From: Bacillota bacterium
GTDB taxonomy: Bacteria > Bacillota > Sulfobacillia > Sulfobacillales > Sulfobacillaceae
Direction of reading: 5' to 3'
Assembly: GCA_021784595.1 (NCBI GenBank)
Contig: JAJYHT010000055.1
Location: forward strand, 1 to 64,000
DNA length: 64,000 nucleotides
Below the pieces are notes generated by a model. That model was not told the origin of the DNA and made no database searches. It saw only the letters and a list, made by a program, of their open reading frames with translations. Made by a program: the position numbers and the translations under genes. This document shows, one piece after another, positions 18,092-27,857 of the stretch. Every line of letters begins with the position of its first letter. Positions within the stretch are counted from its first letter, which is position 1.

Positions 18092-19192
18092 GTGAAGCGT
18101 CTCGTGTGGGCTTTTGGCAGACATGTGAATCGAACCATTAGCAATCTAGGCGAAACCTTTGAAGAGCATGGGTACGTACTGGAGCGTTTTTCCATGATGG
18201 TGCCAAGATGGAAAAAACTCCCATCTATTGTCGCTAGCCTTCGATGGCAGGACGGCCGCCTAAAAGCATTTTCGTCCGTCCATCCTTGGACCTACCACCA
18301 CTTAAAGGTTCCATCAGAACTCCAAGCCATTCCAGTGTTTGTGTTTGGCGACATCATCCTATCGGACGCTCCCCACTTTTTTTACCAAGACCTAAATTAT
18401 CAGACCATTTTGGATGATCGTCAGGCAGGCCGGAAAACGTTCATGTATGACGCCGTGCCGTTGAGGATTTTGGCAGCTCAGGTTAGAGCTCAGGCTGAGC
18501 GGTACAGCCAGGCCAGCGCGGTGTTTGTCATGAGCCGATGGATTAAGGATGCGATTTTAGCGACTGGGGCGATTTCTTCCAATCGAGTGCATGTGGTGGG
18601 CGCGGGATCCAACCTGGGGCGAGAATTCAAACGCAATCCCTATACGGAACAGAACTTGGATTCCCAGACCCTTCTTTTCGTTGGACGCGATTTCGAACGC
18701 AAGGGGGGACCTTTGCTGCTTTCGGCTTGGGATGAGGTTCATCGGTTGATGCCCCAAGCTCGCTTGCAAATCGTGGGGCCAGGGGAACAATATGCCGACC
18801 CTAGTCGGCGCATTGAGGCGTTTGGAGAGGTTGACAGCACTAACCTGGTCGAACTTTTGAAACACAGTACGGGGTTTGTTTTACCCACACAGTGGGAGCC
18901 TTATGGCATCGCTTTTCTTGAAGCGATGTCTTGCGGCGTGCCGGCTATCGGCCCACAGCGCATGGCCATTCCAGAGTTTCTTCATGACGGTGCTAATGGC
19001 TTTTTATATGCCAAAGACGAGCCGCTGGTGCTGGCCCACAGCATGCTTTCGCTGCTGCGCGACCGGGATAAGGCCTGGGCGCTAAGCCGTCAAGCCTATC
19101 TAGATTCCCGTCAGCACGTCTGGGAACGAACGTTCGAAAGAATGGAGCGGGTGATTGAGGCGCCCAACGACGCGAGCGTGTGGCTTGCGTGA
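18092..19192 (+). CDS. GT4-family glycosyltransferase
   Basis: This 366-residue protein has a typical GT-B C-terminal half: LLFVGRDFERKGGPLLLSAW, QIVGPGEQ and the donor-site segment EPYGIAFLEAMSCGVPAIGP, whose two glutamates are characteristic. The GTG start follows GGGGGACTCC. It is the first plus-strand gene after the inverted GH18 pair and begins the second glycosyltransferase run; the next gene starts 1 bp after its stop. The specific sugar cannot be assigned. Confidence 0.83.
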   Translation: MKRLVWAFGRHVNRTISNLGETFEEHGYVLERFSMMVPRWKKLPSIVASLRWQDGRLKAFSSVHPWTYHHLKVPSELQAIPVFVFGDIILSDAPHFFYQDLNYQTILDDRQAGRKTFMYDAVPLRILAAQVRAQAERYSQASAVFVMSRWIKDAILATGAISSNRVHVVGAGSNLGREFKRNPYTEQNLDSQTLLFVGRDFERKGGPLLLSAWDEVHRLMPQARLQIVGPGEQYADPSRRIEAFGEVDSTNLVELLKHSTGFVLPTQWEPYGIAFLEAMSCGVPAIGPQRMAIPEFLHDGANGFLYAKDEPLVLAHSMLSLLRDRDKAWALSRQAYLDSRQHVWERTFERMERVIEAPNDASVWLA

Positions 19193-19193
19193 G

Positions 19194-20072
19194 ATGGACA
19201 ACGTGGTAGGCATCGTGGTGCCAGTCTATTATGGCCGACGGTATCTTAGACAAACTCTGGAAAGCATTTTTGGGCAAGATTTCCCGCGTTCCTTCTCCGT
19301 GGTTGTTGTTGAGGACGGTACCCCCTTGTCTGATTGCTCCGAAGACATTTGTCGGGATTTTCCCGTTTCCTATGTGTACCGATCGGAAAATCGAGGGGTG
19401 ATGGCCTCTCGCTTGGAAGGCGCCAACTTATTATCCGACTCAGAATATCTCGCGTTTTTAGATCAGGACGATCAATGGCAAAGAAATTTTTTAAGTCGAA
19501 TGACTGAGTATTTAGATGAAGATCCTGCACTCGGCTTGGTTGTCTGCAACGCCCGCTTGATTGAAGATGGCCATGGACAGACTCTCTATGACAAAAGGAT
19601 CCCGAGCCTTTTGCTTGACGACCTAAAGGTTGCCAACCAAATCATTTCGCCCAGCCAAGCATTGCTTCGCACGGTGGCTTGGAAGGCCGCTGGCCTAGCC
19701 GGAGAGGTACGGGGCGGGGCGGACGACTGGTTGATGTGGCTGGCCATCTTGGCCAAAGGTTACCGAGCCCAGTATGCGAAAGAGCTGCTGTTGGATTACC
19801 GCATTCACGCGAGCGGCGCCCATAATGACAGGCATAAGATGATTCAGAGCGAACGACATGTGGTGGACCAATGGTTTTTAAAGTTGGGATTTGCCCAAGC
19901 CGATCAACGGCGTTTTTATGGACGGGTAGCTTTTGATGGGCTAGTGGAGGGATTGCGAGCGCATAACTGGTCACTCATGCTACAATCGATGGGACAAGGA
20001 ATCCGGGATCCGTGGGCATTCAATGCGGCCGTGCAATTTAGGCGGCGGCACAAGGCTCAAGGATTGGTGTGA
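19194..20072 (+). CDS. GT2-family glycosyltransferase
   Basis: This 292-residue GT-A enzyme has the N-terminal nucleotide-binding strand VGIVVPVYYGRRYLRQTLES, then VVVEDGT and the metal-binding DxD-type segment AFLDQDDQWQ (about residue 90). The ATG at 19194 lies 1 bp after the preceding stop. A longer opening exists but would overlap that gene by 38 bp without reason. The tail overlaps the next GT2 gene by 4 bp. Confidence 0.83.
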   Translation: MDNVVGIVVPVYYGRRYLRQTLESIFGQDFPRSFSVVVVEDGTPLSDCSEDICRDFPVSYVYRSENRGVMASRLEGANLLSDSEYLAFLDQDDQWQRNFLSRMTEYLDEDPALGLVVCNARLIEDGHGQTLYDKRIPSLLLDDLKVANQIISPSQALLRTVAWKAAGLAGEVRGGADDWLMWLAILAKGYRAQYAKELLLDYRIHASGAHNDRHKMIQSERHVVDQWFLKLGFAQADQRRFYGRVAFDGLVEGLRAHNWSLMLQSMGQGIRDPWAFNAAVQFRRRHKAQGLV

Positions 20073-20992
20073 GGTGCGGAGTGCAAAAGCCGGATGTGAC
20101 ATTGATAGTAGCGACCTACAATCGGGAGCGGCTTCTCCTGGATACGGTACAAGATCTCCTGCGGTTGACCGGGGTCCGAGAAGGTGCTGCGGAAATATTA
20201 GTGGTGGATCAATCGACGTCACACCAAGACGCAACTTCCCAGCAACTTCTGCACTGGGATCAATCGGGTGTCATCCGCTGGATGCGCACCGCCCCGCCGG
20301 GATTGACCCGCGCGCGCAACATCGGTCTGGCCGCTAGTCAGGGCGATTGGGTGATATTTGTTGACGATGATGTACGCATTGAAAATGCCGGATTTATTGG
20401 CGCACATGTGGCGGCATTGCAAAAAGTCGGGGTAGGGGCTGCCGTGGGCCGAATTTTGGTGCCCGGACAACCACCTTTGACGGTGTCTAGGGATATTGGC
20501 AATCTAGGATATTTCGGATGGCGCGAGCCGGGATTTGGCAGCGATTGGAACGGACCGACGGCAACCCTGAGAGGGTGCAATATGTCGTTTAAAAAGGCGG
20601 CGCTTAATGAGGTGGGCGGGTTTGATGAACGCTACACGCGCTCGGCGTTTCGCGAGGATACCGACATCTCATATCGGTTGCGCCGGCATGGGTATGCGCT
20701 TTGGTTTTCCGCCGATGCTTGGCTCTATCATTTGGGGGCGCCCGAAGGAGGAACGCGAGACCAGAGCATTGCCGTGGATTTTGATTTGATCCTTAACGAC
20801 ATTCGGTTTGCCATGCGTAATTTGGCAGGGTTTTCAAAACTGGCCTGGCTAGCGCGGATTTATGGATCGCGCGTCATAAAGGCCGGGCTCCTACGCGGCC
20901 AAGGGACTCAACGCCACCACGCCTTTGTCAGAGGAATGCTGGACATAGCCCGGGAATTGCCTTGGAATCCGACGCGAGGACGGATCTCATGA
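20069..20992 (+). CDS. GT2-family glycosyltransferase
   Basis: This 307-residue GT-A enzyme carries VTLIVATYNRERLLLDTV at the N terminus, ARNIGLAASQGDWVIFVDDDV with the DDD metal site, and GGFDERYTRSAFREDTDISY in the acceptor half. The chosen GTG start has AAGGA five bases upstream and overlaps the previous stop; a second in-frame GTG at 20081 is a fair alternative. It is coupled to the following GT4 gene by a 4-bp overlap. It resembles rhamnosyl/galactosyl-type transferases, without a firm substrate. Confidence 0.83.
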   Translation: MRCGVQKPDVTLIVATYNRERLLLDTVQDLLRLTGVREGAAEILVVDQSTSHQDATSQQLLHWDQSGVIRWMRTAPPGLTRARNIGLAASQGDWVIFVDDDVRIENAGFIGAHVAALQKVGVGAAVGRILVPGQPPLTVSRDIGNLGYFGWREPGFGSDWNGPTATLRGCNMSFKKAALNEVGGFDERYTRSAFREDTDISYRLRRHGYALWFSADAWLYHLGAPEGGTRDQSIAVDFDLILNDIRFAMRNLAGFSKLAWLARIYGSRVIKAGLLRGQGTQRHHAFVRGMLDIARELPWNPTRGRIS

Positions 20993-22083
20993 ACATTTTG
21001 GTGGACGCTCTATTGTACCAATCGCAAGCGGCAGGCATCGGGCGGTACATCGAGCAATTGTTTGGCGCATATACGCTGGCATTTCCCGACGATATGCTGA
21101 CGGCTTTGGTGCCGCCGGGCCAATGGTTGGCAGGCGCCAAAAACTTGGAACCAGTTGCAACTCTACGCAATAGTCGTCAGCGTCTTCTGTATGAACAATG
21201 GCGATTGGCGCCTTGGGCGCGGTGCCAAAATTATGACGTCATGCACTTTGCGGACTATCAAATGCCCATCCTTCAGCGCTTGCCGCGAGCTCTGGTTACT
21301 GTGCATGATTTGGTGGCATTTCGATTTCCCGAATTGTTTCCTTCCAATATGGGAAGGGTCAAGCGCTTTTTGATGCGGCAGTCGGTTTTGCGCGCGAGCC
21401 ATGTGATTGTGCCTAGTGTGGCTACGGCAGAAGACCTGCAAACCATCTTAAAGACCCCCGCTGAAAAGATTTCTGTTGTGCCTCATGGCGTGACTCCTCT
21501 CGAATGTGCTCCGGCGGCAATGGGCCCGGCATATGCTCGTCCCTATTTTTTAGCCGTGGGCACAATAGAGCCCAGAAAAAACTTTGAACGCTTGATTGAA
21601 GCGTTTGCCCGTGTGTTTGGGCCGATGTCGGATGGTCCTGATTTATTGATTGCAGGCAAGCCTGGATGGCTTTATCGTAGTACCGTGGAATCTCCCCAAC
21701 GGCTAGGAATTGGGGGGAGGGTCAAATTTTTGGGGCATGTTGAGGACAGTCGTCTTCAAGTACTCTATCGCGACTGCCTGGCGGTCACCTACCCCAGTCT
21801 CTATGAAGGATTCGGATTTCCTGCGGCGGAGGCCCTGTGGTTGGGAAAACCGCTGTTGTGTTCCCGAGGAGGAGCATTGCAAGAAGTGGCTGGCCCCGAT
21901 GCCCTGCTGGTGGATCCCCAGAGTGTGGCATCTATTGCGCAGGGTTTGGAAGTCTTGTGGAAACATCCGCGAGAATGGCAACAAAGAGCGCGAGCGGGAT
22001 CGGAGCGCATGCGCCAGATGACATGGGATAAGGCAGCTCGGTCAACCCGGCGGGTGTATCTGAGTGTGCTAGGAAAGGAGTAA
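20989..22083 (+). CDS. GT4-family glycosyltransferase
   Basis: This 364-residue enzyme has the pattern QAAGIGRYIEQLFGAY at the N terminus, VTVHDLVAFRFPELF in the middle, and a donor-site run GTIEPRKNFERLIEAF ... YPSLYEGFGFPAAEALW. This is the layout of mannosyltransferase-like GT4 enzymes (MtfB/WbaZ type). The ATG overlaps the preceding stop by 4 bp. It is followed after 2 bp by the Wzy/ligase-type gene. Confidence 0.85.
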   Translation: MNILVDALLYQSQAAGIGRYIEQLFGAYTLAFPDDMLTALVPPGQWLAGAKNLEPVATLRNSRQRLLYEQWRLAPWARCQNYDVMHFADYQMPILQRLPRALVTVHDLVAFRFPELFPSNMGRVKRFLMRQSVLRASHVIVPSVATAEDLQTILKTPAEKISVVPHGVTPLECAPAAMGPAYARPYFLAVGTIEPRKNFERLIEAFARVFGPMSDGPDLLIAGKPGWLYRSTVESPQRLGIGGRVKFLGHVEDSRLQVLYRDCLAVTYPSLYEGFGFPAAEALWLGKPLLCSRGGALQEVAGPDALLVDPQSVASIAQGLEVLWKHPREWQQRARAGSERMRQMTWDKAARSTRRVYLSVLGKE

Positions 22084-22085
22084 TT

Positions 22086-23537
22086 ATGGGAGAATCCGAA
22101 TCAAAATTGTTTCCAGCCCGCATTTGGCCGTATTTGGTTTTGACCGCCATTGGAGGAGCAGTGGCACTGTTTTCGCCTTTTGCCGGGGGCGGGATTTTTA
22201 TGTTAGGTTACATAGGTATAGCCGTGGTCTCACCTCCAGTGGCATTGGCGCTATATATTCTCTTGGCGCCGTTTCCCTTGGGGGTCGTGCTGCATCACCA
22301 CAAGTTCTATATTTCCGACCTGATGGCTATCGTACTGGCAGTGTGGCTTTTGGCAAAAAGCTGGAGACAGGGGTTGCAATCAGTGTGGAGCACCTTTATG
22401 GTGCGGGATTATCAAAACCCTCTGATATTGCTGCTGGGGTTGTCAGTCTTGTCTCTTGCGGTGTCTTGGAGCCGCGTCGGCACGACGATAAAAATCTTGG
22501 AGTATGTTGAGTTCTTCGTGGTGATGGCCGCCTTGTTTCGATATACCTCGTTCAACTCACCCAAAGTCCGAAATTTCTACGTCATCGTCTTGGCACTCAC
22601 CGTGTCCCTGGTGACATTGTATGGTTTGTACCAATTTATGTTTCAACTGGGACCGGCGGCGAATACGGTCGATGTGCACCACGTTCGAGCGACCGCATTT
22701 TTTGGACAGCCCAACGTATTTGGCGCCTTTAACGACATGACGTTTCCCATGCTGCTGGCCCTTATTGCATTTGGTTCCGACCAACTGCCTAAGCGTTGGC
22801 TGACTGCGGCGTTGGCCATTTCTGCCCTGGGGGTGGTTATTTCGTATTCCCGCGGTTCCTGGGTGGCGGACGCAGCGGCGGTATTTTTTATGGGGGTCGT
22901 GGTATGGAGCACTAAAGGCCGCCAGGTCTTAAAAAAGTTTTCTGTTTTAGGTATCGGAATTCCGATTTTTATGTTTTTTGTTGTCATGGTATTGGGGAAA
23001 CTGGATTTGAGCCATACCGCGATTTCCATGGCCTACCAAAAGAACACCTTGGAGCGGCTGAGGACGTCGCTCACAGCGTTGTTCAATCCCGCCGGGCATT
23101 ATGACACCAACCAGAGACTGTTAATTTGGAAAGCTGCTATTGATGCGATCAAGACTCACCCTTGGCTGGGTGTCGGACTGGGGAACTTTCATTTGTACAT
23201 CCAAAAGTTTCCGCCCAAAGGTCTGGGCGCCATTCCTCCCATGGCTCACAACTTATATTTAGAGTGGGGAGCTGACTTAGGGGTTGGGGGCATTATTGCA
23301 GGACTATGGTACGAATGGCGTTGGATTAAGACTGCGCTGACTCTGCTGCGGGCCAAGAGCCAGCGTTTGTCGACAGATCTTTATGCATGGGTGCTGGGGG
23401 GCTTTGGGACGTTTGTGGCATTCATTGTGCATGACTGGGTAGACTTCATGATTGATCATGGTGTCATCGTTCCATTGCTGCTAGCACTAGGCATTGTGGC
23501 AGCGATCGCCACCCAAGTGCGGGCAGAAAAATCCTAA
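22086..23537 (+). CDS. wzy: O-antigen polymerase/ligase family membrane protein (Wzy-like)
   Basis: This 483-residue protein has about 11 hydrophobic helices and a large extracytoplasmic loop. The family region PWLGVGLGNFHLYIQKFPP ... MAHNLYLEWGADLGVGG (about residues 358-400) carries the conserved histidine and glutamate of Wzy_C/O-antigen ligase proteins. Within this gene set it probably polymerises the repeat units after flipping. Ligase function is the alternative, but no lipid A-type acceptor pathway is visible and the suggested host is monoderm. A GGAAAGGAG site precedes the ATG. Confidence 0.82.
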   Translation: MGESESKLFPARIWPYLVLTAIGGAVALFSPFAGGGIFMLGYIGIAVVSPPVALALYILLAPFPLGVVLHHHKFYISDLMAIVLAVWLLAKSWRQGLQSVWSTFMVRDYQNPLILLLGLSVLSLAVSWSRVGTTIKILEYVEFFVVMAALFRYTSFNSPKVRNFYVIVLALTVSLVTLYGLYQFMFQLGPAANTVDVHHVRATAFFGQPNVFGAFNDMTFPMLLALIAFGSDQLPKRWLTAALAISALGVVISYSRGSWVADAAAVFFMGVVVWSTKGRQVLKKFSVLGIGIPIFMFFVVMVLGKLDLSHTAISMAYQKNTLERLRTSLTALFNPAGHYDTNQRLLIWKAAIDAIKTHPWLGVGLGNFHLYIQKFPPKGLGAIPPMAHNLYLEWGADLGVGGIIAGLWYEWRWIKTALTLLRAKSQRLSTDLYAWVLGGFGTFVAFIVHDWVDFMIDHGVIVPLLLALGIVAAIATQVRAEKS

Positions 23538-23546
23538 GGGGGATCC

Positions 23547-24653
23547 ATGCGGGTAGCATTGGTGCATGATTGGCTTATCAATATGGGAGGCGCGGAACGC
23601 GTACTGGAAGAATTGGCACGCATGTTTCCTGACGCCCCAATTTATACCGGTGTGGTCGATAGGAGCAGGCTTTCGCCCTATTTGAGGACGCGCCGCATAG
23701 TGCCCAGCCTGGTGCAGCGATGGCCTTTGGCCATCCGCTGGTACAACCGTTATTTGCCGTTGTTGGCGTATGGTTTCGAGCAGTTTGACCTTTCGTCGTA
23801 TGATTTGGTGATTTCTTCATCTGCAGCGGTGGCCAAAGGTGTGGTGACCCCGGCTAAAACGTGCCATATTGCCTATGTGCACACGCCGATGCGGTATGCT
23901 TGGGATTTGTACCACCAGTATCATACGAGAGAAGCTCACGGATTGACAAGAAAGCTGATGGGCCCCGTATTTCACTATATGCGTCTATGGGATCGGGTGT
24001 CGACCGACCGCGTAGATGTGCTGGTAGCCAATTCTACTACGGTGCGGGCCCGCATCAAAAAGCATTATCGTCGTCCGGCCACTGTTATTCATCCTCCTGT
24101 GGCGGTAGATCATTTTAGGGTGGCGGATCAGGTGGCAGACTATTATCTGGTGCTCTCGCGGCTGGTGTCCTACAAACGGTTTGATTTGGCCATCCAAGCG
24201 GCCAATGCGTTGAAGCGTCCCTTGATCGTGGCTGGTGACGGTCCTGAGAGAAAGCATCTAGAACGTCTGGCGGGTCCAACGGTGAAATTTTTGGGGACTG
24301 TGAGCGACGATCAACTAGGGATATTGATGTCCCAAGCTCGAGCGCTCATATTTCCTGGGGAAGAGGACTTCGGCATTGCACCAGTCGAGGCGCAAGCGGC
24401 TGGCCGTCCCGTCATCGCCTATGGCCGGGGTGGTGTGATGGACACGGTCCAGCATGCCAAAACGGGCGTACTTTTTTTAGAACAAACACTTGAGGCCCTG
24501 GTCGCCGCAATCTTGGAAGCGGAGACGATCGCTTGGGATAGCCAGGCAATCCGCCAACACGCCCTCCAATTTGGCCCTGAACGATTTCGCAGCCAATTTC
24601 GAGATTTGGTGAACCAGGCATTAGCGAGTCATAGCCTCGATCCAAATGACTGA
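23547..24653 (+). CDS. GT4-family glycosyltransferase
   Basis: This 368-residue protein begins MRVALVHDWLINMGGAERVL, which is highly characteristic of GT4 mannosyl/glucosyltransferases of capsule loci. YVHTPMRYAWDLYHQY binds in the N-terminal half, and EDFGIAPVEAQAAGRPVIAY forms the donor site. Its ATG follows AAGGGGG, 10 bp after the Wzy gene. Sugar specificity is not evident. Confidence 0.86.
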   Translation: MRVALVHDWLINMGGAERVLEELARMFPDAPIYTGVVDRSRLSPYLRTRRIVPSLVQRWPLAIRWYNRYLPLLAYGFEQFDLSSYDLVISSSAAVAKGVVTPAKTCHIAYVHTPMRYAWDLYHQYHTREAHGLTRKLMGPVFHYMRLWDRVSTDRVDVLVANSTTVRARIKKHYRRPATVIHPPVAVDHFRVADQVADYYLVLSRLVSYKRFDLAIQAANALKRPLIVAGDGPERKHLERLAGPTVKFLGTVSDDQLGILMSQARALIFPGEEDFGIAPVEAQAAGRPVIAYGRGGVMDTVQHAKTGVLFLEQTLEALVAAILEAETIAWDSQAIRQHALQFGPERFRSQFRDLVNQALASHSLDPND

Positions 24654-24704
24654 GAATGCGCTATGATTAGCAGAAATGGACGAAGGAGTTCGGAAAATAG
24701 CGGA

Positions 24705-25805
24705 ATGAAAATCGCGATGGATATCTCCATCATGGAAAGCTGCCGGACGGGAACGGAAGAATATACAGAAGGTCTGGTCTGGGGACTGCACCGAGTGGGG
24801 ACCTCGGTGGTTGGCATGGGACGCCCGGGTGCGGCGATATTACCCAATCAGCCGTGCCTGGGGCTTAATCACCGCAGTCATCGCGCCTGGTGGCGTAAAT
24901 GGTGGTGGGAGAATTTGGGCATTATGATGGCGCCACGGAATGTGGATTTGATTCATATTCCGTATATGGCGCATCCTCCGCGGCCACTTGCGGTTCCGGT
25001 AGTGGTCACGGTACATGACTTGATCCCGTTTCGTCTGGCCTCCTACCATCATCGGCTTCGAGAACGCATGTATTTCGATATGGTGCGTCGACGACTACCT
25101 CAAGCCACGGCTTTAGTGGCGATTTCCCAGGCTACATTGCAAGATGTAGACGACTTTTTTCCCGGCTTAGCATCCAAAGTCACCGTGATTCCCAATGGCG
25201 TGCACCCGACCTTTTTTCAACCCGTGAGGGTCGAGCAAATGGATGCGCTGCTCAGAGAATTGCGCTTGATCAAAAGGCCACGGATACTGTATGTGGGTGG
25301 ATACGACGAGAGAAAAAATGTCCAAACTCTGGTAAAAGCGGCGCAAGAAGTGTTCGATCGCCGTCGGGACGGAGAGCTGGTGCTGGTCGGCGCACTGCAC
25401 CAACCGCAGATGGTGCGGCTGGTTTCGGAGCTGGGAATGGAACGCCATAGTGTCTTGACACCGTCGGTCAGTCGGCTGTCGCTGGCGGCCTTGTACCAGG
25501 CGTCCGATATCTTTGCCTTCCCCAGCACTTATGAAGGATTTGGCTTGGGTCCAGCCCAAGCTCTGGCTGCGGGAGTGCCAGTGGTAGCCAGCAATATCCC
25601 CGCAGTGTCTGAGGTGGTGGGAGAAGCCGGTATATTAGTGTCCCCGCGATCAGTGCAAGAGTGGGTACAGGCATTGCAGCGGGTGTTGGAAAGTCCTGCG
25701 CTGTCTCAAAAAATGGTGGCGCGGGGTAAAGCCCGGGCCGAGGATTTTGCTTGGGAGAGGGTTGCGTTGCAATATCAAAAGCTGTATGGCCGCTTAGTGC
25801 GGTAG
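24705..25805 (+). CDS. GT4-family glycosyltransferase
   Basis: This 366-residue enzyme resembles the gene at 20989. It has SIMESCRTGTEEYTEGL at the N terminus, VTVHDLIPFRLASYHHRL, VGGYDERKNVQTLV and the donor motif FPSTYEGFGLGPAQALAAG. The ATG at 24705 is favoured because family members begin at this point; an in-frame ATG at 24663 would add 14 basic residues, and AAGGAG at 24683 is poorly spaced for either. It may be a diverged duplicate of the 20989 gene. Confidence 0.82.
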   Translation: MKIAMDISIMESCRTGTEEYTEGLVWGLHRVGTSVVGMGRPGAAILPNQPCLGLNHRSHRAWWRKWWWENLGIMMAPRNVDLIHIPYMAHPPRPLAVPVVVTVHDLIPFRLASYHHRLRERMYFDMVRRRLPQATALVAISQATLQDVDDFFPGLASKVTVIPNGVHPTFFQPVRVEQMDALLRELRLIKRPRILYVGGYDERKNVQTLVKAAQEVFDRRRDGELVLVGALHQPQMVRLVSELGMERHSVLTPSVSRLSLAALYQASDIFAFPSTYEGFGLGPAQALAAGVPVVASNIPAVSEVVGEAGILVSPRSVQEWVQALQRVLESPALSQKMVARGKARAEDFAWERVALQYQKLYGRLVR

Positions 25806-25818
25806 AAAGGCAGATCCT

Positions 25819-26745
25819 ATGAGAATTTTGGTAACTGGCGGGGCCGGATTCATCGGTTCGCACGTGTGTCCCAGTATTATGGCTCAAGGACATCAATTAG
25901 TGGTGTTAGACAATTTATCCAGCGGTCGCCGGGATTTTGTTCCTCAAGGCGCGACCTTTATCGAAGGGGACATTTTGGCCCCGCATGCCTGGCAAAAGCA
26001 GGTCGGGCACATTGACGCGGTGATTCACCTCGCGGCGCAAATTAGCGTACCGCTGTCGGAATCCGATCCTGGCAACGATTTGCATACGAATCTTGCGGGC
26101 ACTCTCAAAATGTTGGAAGTGGCCACTCAATTGGGAGCCAAGGAATTTCGGCTGGCATCCTCGGCGGCCGTATATGGTGATGTGGCAGAGTTGCCGCTGC
26201 AGGAAAGCGGCCCCGCGCACCCGATCTCGTTTTATGGATTAAATAAGTGGGCTGCTGAACAGTATGTCATGCATTGGGCTGAAACACACGATTTGACAGG
26301 GATAGCGCTGCGGTTGGCCAATGTCTACGGACCACGGCAGCGCACCGCGGGGGAAGGGGGCGTGGTGGCGCTGTTCTGCGAAGCATTGGCCCAAGATCGC
26401 CCGCTCTCAGTGCATGGGGACGGATCGCAGACGCGTGACTTCATCGCCGCGTCTGATGTAGCCCAGGCATTTACGCATAGATTGGGAACCCCGGGCCCCA
26501 GTGCAATCTACAATGTCAGCACAGGCACCCGCATTAGTGTCTTAGAATTGATTGACAAGCTGCGTCAAGTGTCAGAACAGCCGGGTCGCTATGTGATGAC
26601 CGAACCTCGCCCAGGCGACATTCATGACAGTGTGTTGTCCATCGACCAGGCTCAAAAGTGGGGATTTCATGCCCGCACCGATTTAACGCGGGGTCTGGAT
26701 GAAACCTGGCAATATTTCAAAGAAATGGGACAGAATCGCCAATGA
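25819..26745 (+). CDS. NAD-dependent sugar-nucleotide epimerase/dehydratase (GalE-like)
   Basis: This 308-residue short-chain dehydrogenase has VTGGAGFIGSHV for NAD binding, the serine in LASSAAVYGD and the catalytic Tyr-x3-Lys in FYGLNKWAAEQ. The extended family includes UDP-glucose 4-epimerases and dTDP-sugar dehydratases; the length and VYGPRQ segment favour an epimerase. It probably supplies UDP-galactose or UDP-GalNAc-type precursors. It overlaps the next glycosyltransferase by 4 bp. Confidence 0.83.
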   Translation: MRILVTGGAGFIGSHVCPSIMAQGHQLVVLDNLSSGRRDFVPQGATFIEGDILAPHAWQKQVGHIDAVIHLAAQISVPLSESDPGNDLHTNLAGTLKMLEVATQLGAKEFRLASSAAVYGDVAELPLQESGPAHPISFYGLNKWAAEQYVMHWAETHDLTGIALRLANVYGPRQRTAGEGGVVALFCEALAQDRPLSVHGDGSQTRDFIAASDVAQAFTHRLGTPGPSAIYNVSTGTRISVLELIDKLRQVSEQPGRYVMTEPRPGDIHDSVLSIDQAQKWGFHARTDLTRGLDETWQYFKEMGQNRQ

Positions 26746-27857
26746 CAATGCGCGTGGTTTGGGTTGTGCCATCGATGGACCGTAATACCGGCACCACCAT
26801 CATGGAGTGGGTGGCCCCGATTCTGGTTGAGGCTGGGGTAGCGGTGGATATTTTGCCCCTCTTTCCGGCGACGTGCCCCGGAGCCATCACAGAAGTGGCT
26901 GGTGCCGCGATTCTGGACGCCCCGATTCAAGGGCGGATAACGGCAAAAATTCAGATGTCCGGCATTTTACGCCGTGCTTATAGTCGTTATCAACGGGTCA
27001 TTGTCGACCAAAATTTGGACACCGAGCTCAAAGCGGTCACGGCCATGGGAGCCGTGATGGGAAGGGCTCCCATGATTCTGATTTCCCATATTCCCCTGAC
27101 CGAGTTTTTGGCGGCCCGCGGCGAGCACAACATCGGCCGCCTGCGCCGCCTGATTGATGGAGTCTATCCTAAAATCGACCGCGTGGTGACACTTTCTGAC
27201 GCTGCCACCACCGATTTGATGGAATATCACGGTGTGCAAAAAGCCCGCGTCTTTAAGGTGAGTCTGCCGTTGCCGTTTCGCCAGTGGCAATCTGAGGCAG
27301 ACAGCGAAGTGCCGGATCCATTTTTGGATTCCTCTGTGCCCGTCATCGCCGCTTATGGATATCTGGAAACGTTAAAGGGCATGGAAGTGCTGATTCATGC
27401 CGTGCGGCTGCTTTACGACCAGGGTTTTTATGTGCGGCTTTTGGTTTTGGGCGATGGACCGATGCGCCAATCAGAAGAAACTTTGGCCAAGTCGTTAGGG
27501 ATAGAGGCATTGTTCCCGGGCTGGGTGCAACATCCGGGAGCGTGGTTGAGCAAAGCCCGCATTTTTGTAGCACCGCAGTATTTTGATGGAGCGGGATGGG
27601 ATTTATATGCCGCCATGAGCGTGGGAGTTCCAGTGATTGCCACCAATGGGCCGCATGTCTCCCAAGAAATATTGGCCAAAGGTACTCTAGGAAAGATTGT
27701 CAGCATTGGAGAACCCGGGGCGTTGGCGGATGCAATCCAAAAGTGGCTGAGCAATGACCGCATCCGCAGCACCTTTGCGCTGCACGGCAAGCAGAGGGCA
27801 AGAGCCTTAGACCGCGAGCGAGTCAAACAGACATGGATCGATGCGTTGGTTAATTAG
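26742..27857 (+). CDS. GT4-family glycosyltransferase
   Basis: This 371-residue GT-B enzyme has VVWVVPSMDRNTGTTIMEW at the start and a C-terminal half with IAAYGYLETLKGMEVLIHAV, LVLGDGPMR and FDGAGWDLYAAMSVGVPVI, where the usual glutamate pair is less obvious. The ATG overlaps the epimerase stop; another ATG lies two codons in. It closes the polysaccharide run, and its 3' end overlaps the convergent flavoprotein gene by 8 bp. Confidence 0.8.
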   Translation: MTMRVVWVVPSMDRNTGTTIMEWVAPILVEAGVAVDILPLFPATCPGAITEVAGAAILDAPIQGRITAKIQMSGILRRAYSRYQRVIVDQNLDTELKAVTAMGAVMGRAPMILISHIPLTEFLAARGEHNIGRLRRLIDGVYPKIDRVVTLSDAATTDLMEYHGVQKARVFKVSLPLPFRQWQSEADSEVPDPFLDSSVPVIAAYGYLETLKGMEVLIHAVRLLYDQGFYVRLLVLGDGPMRQSEETLAKSLGIEALFPGWVQHPGAWLSKARIFVAPQYFDGAGWDLYAAMSVGVPVIATNGPHVSQEILAKGTLGKIVSIGEPGALADAIQKWLSNDRIRSTFALHGKQRARALDRERVKQTWIDALVN

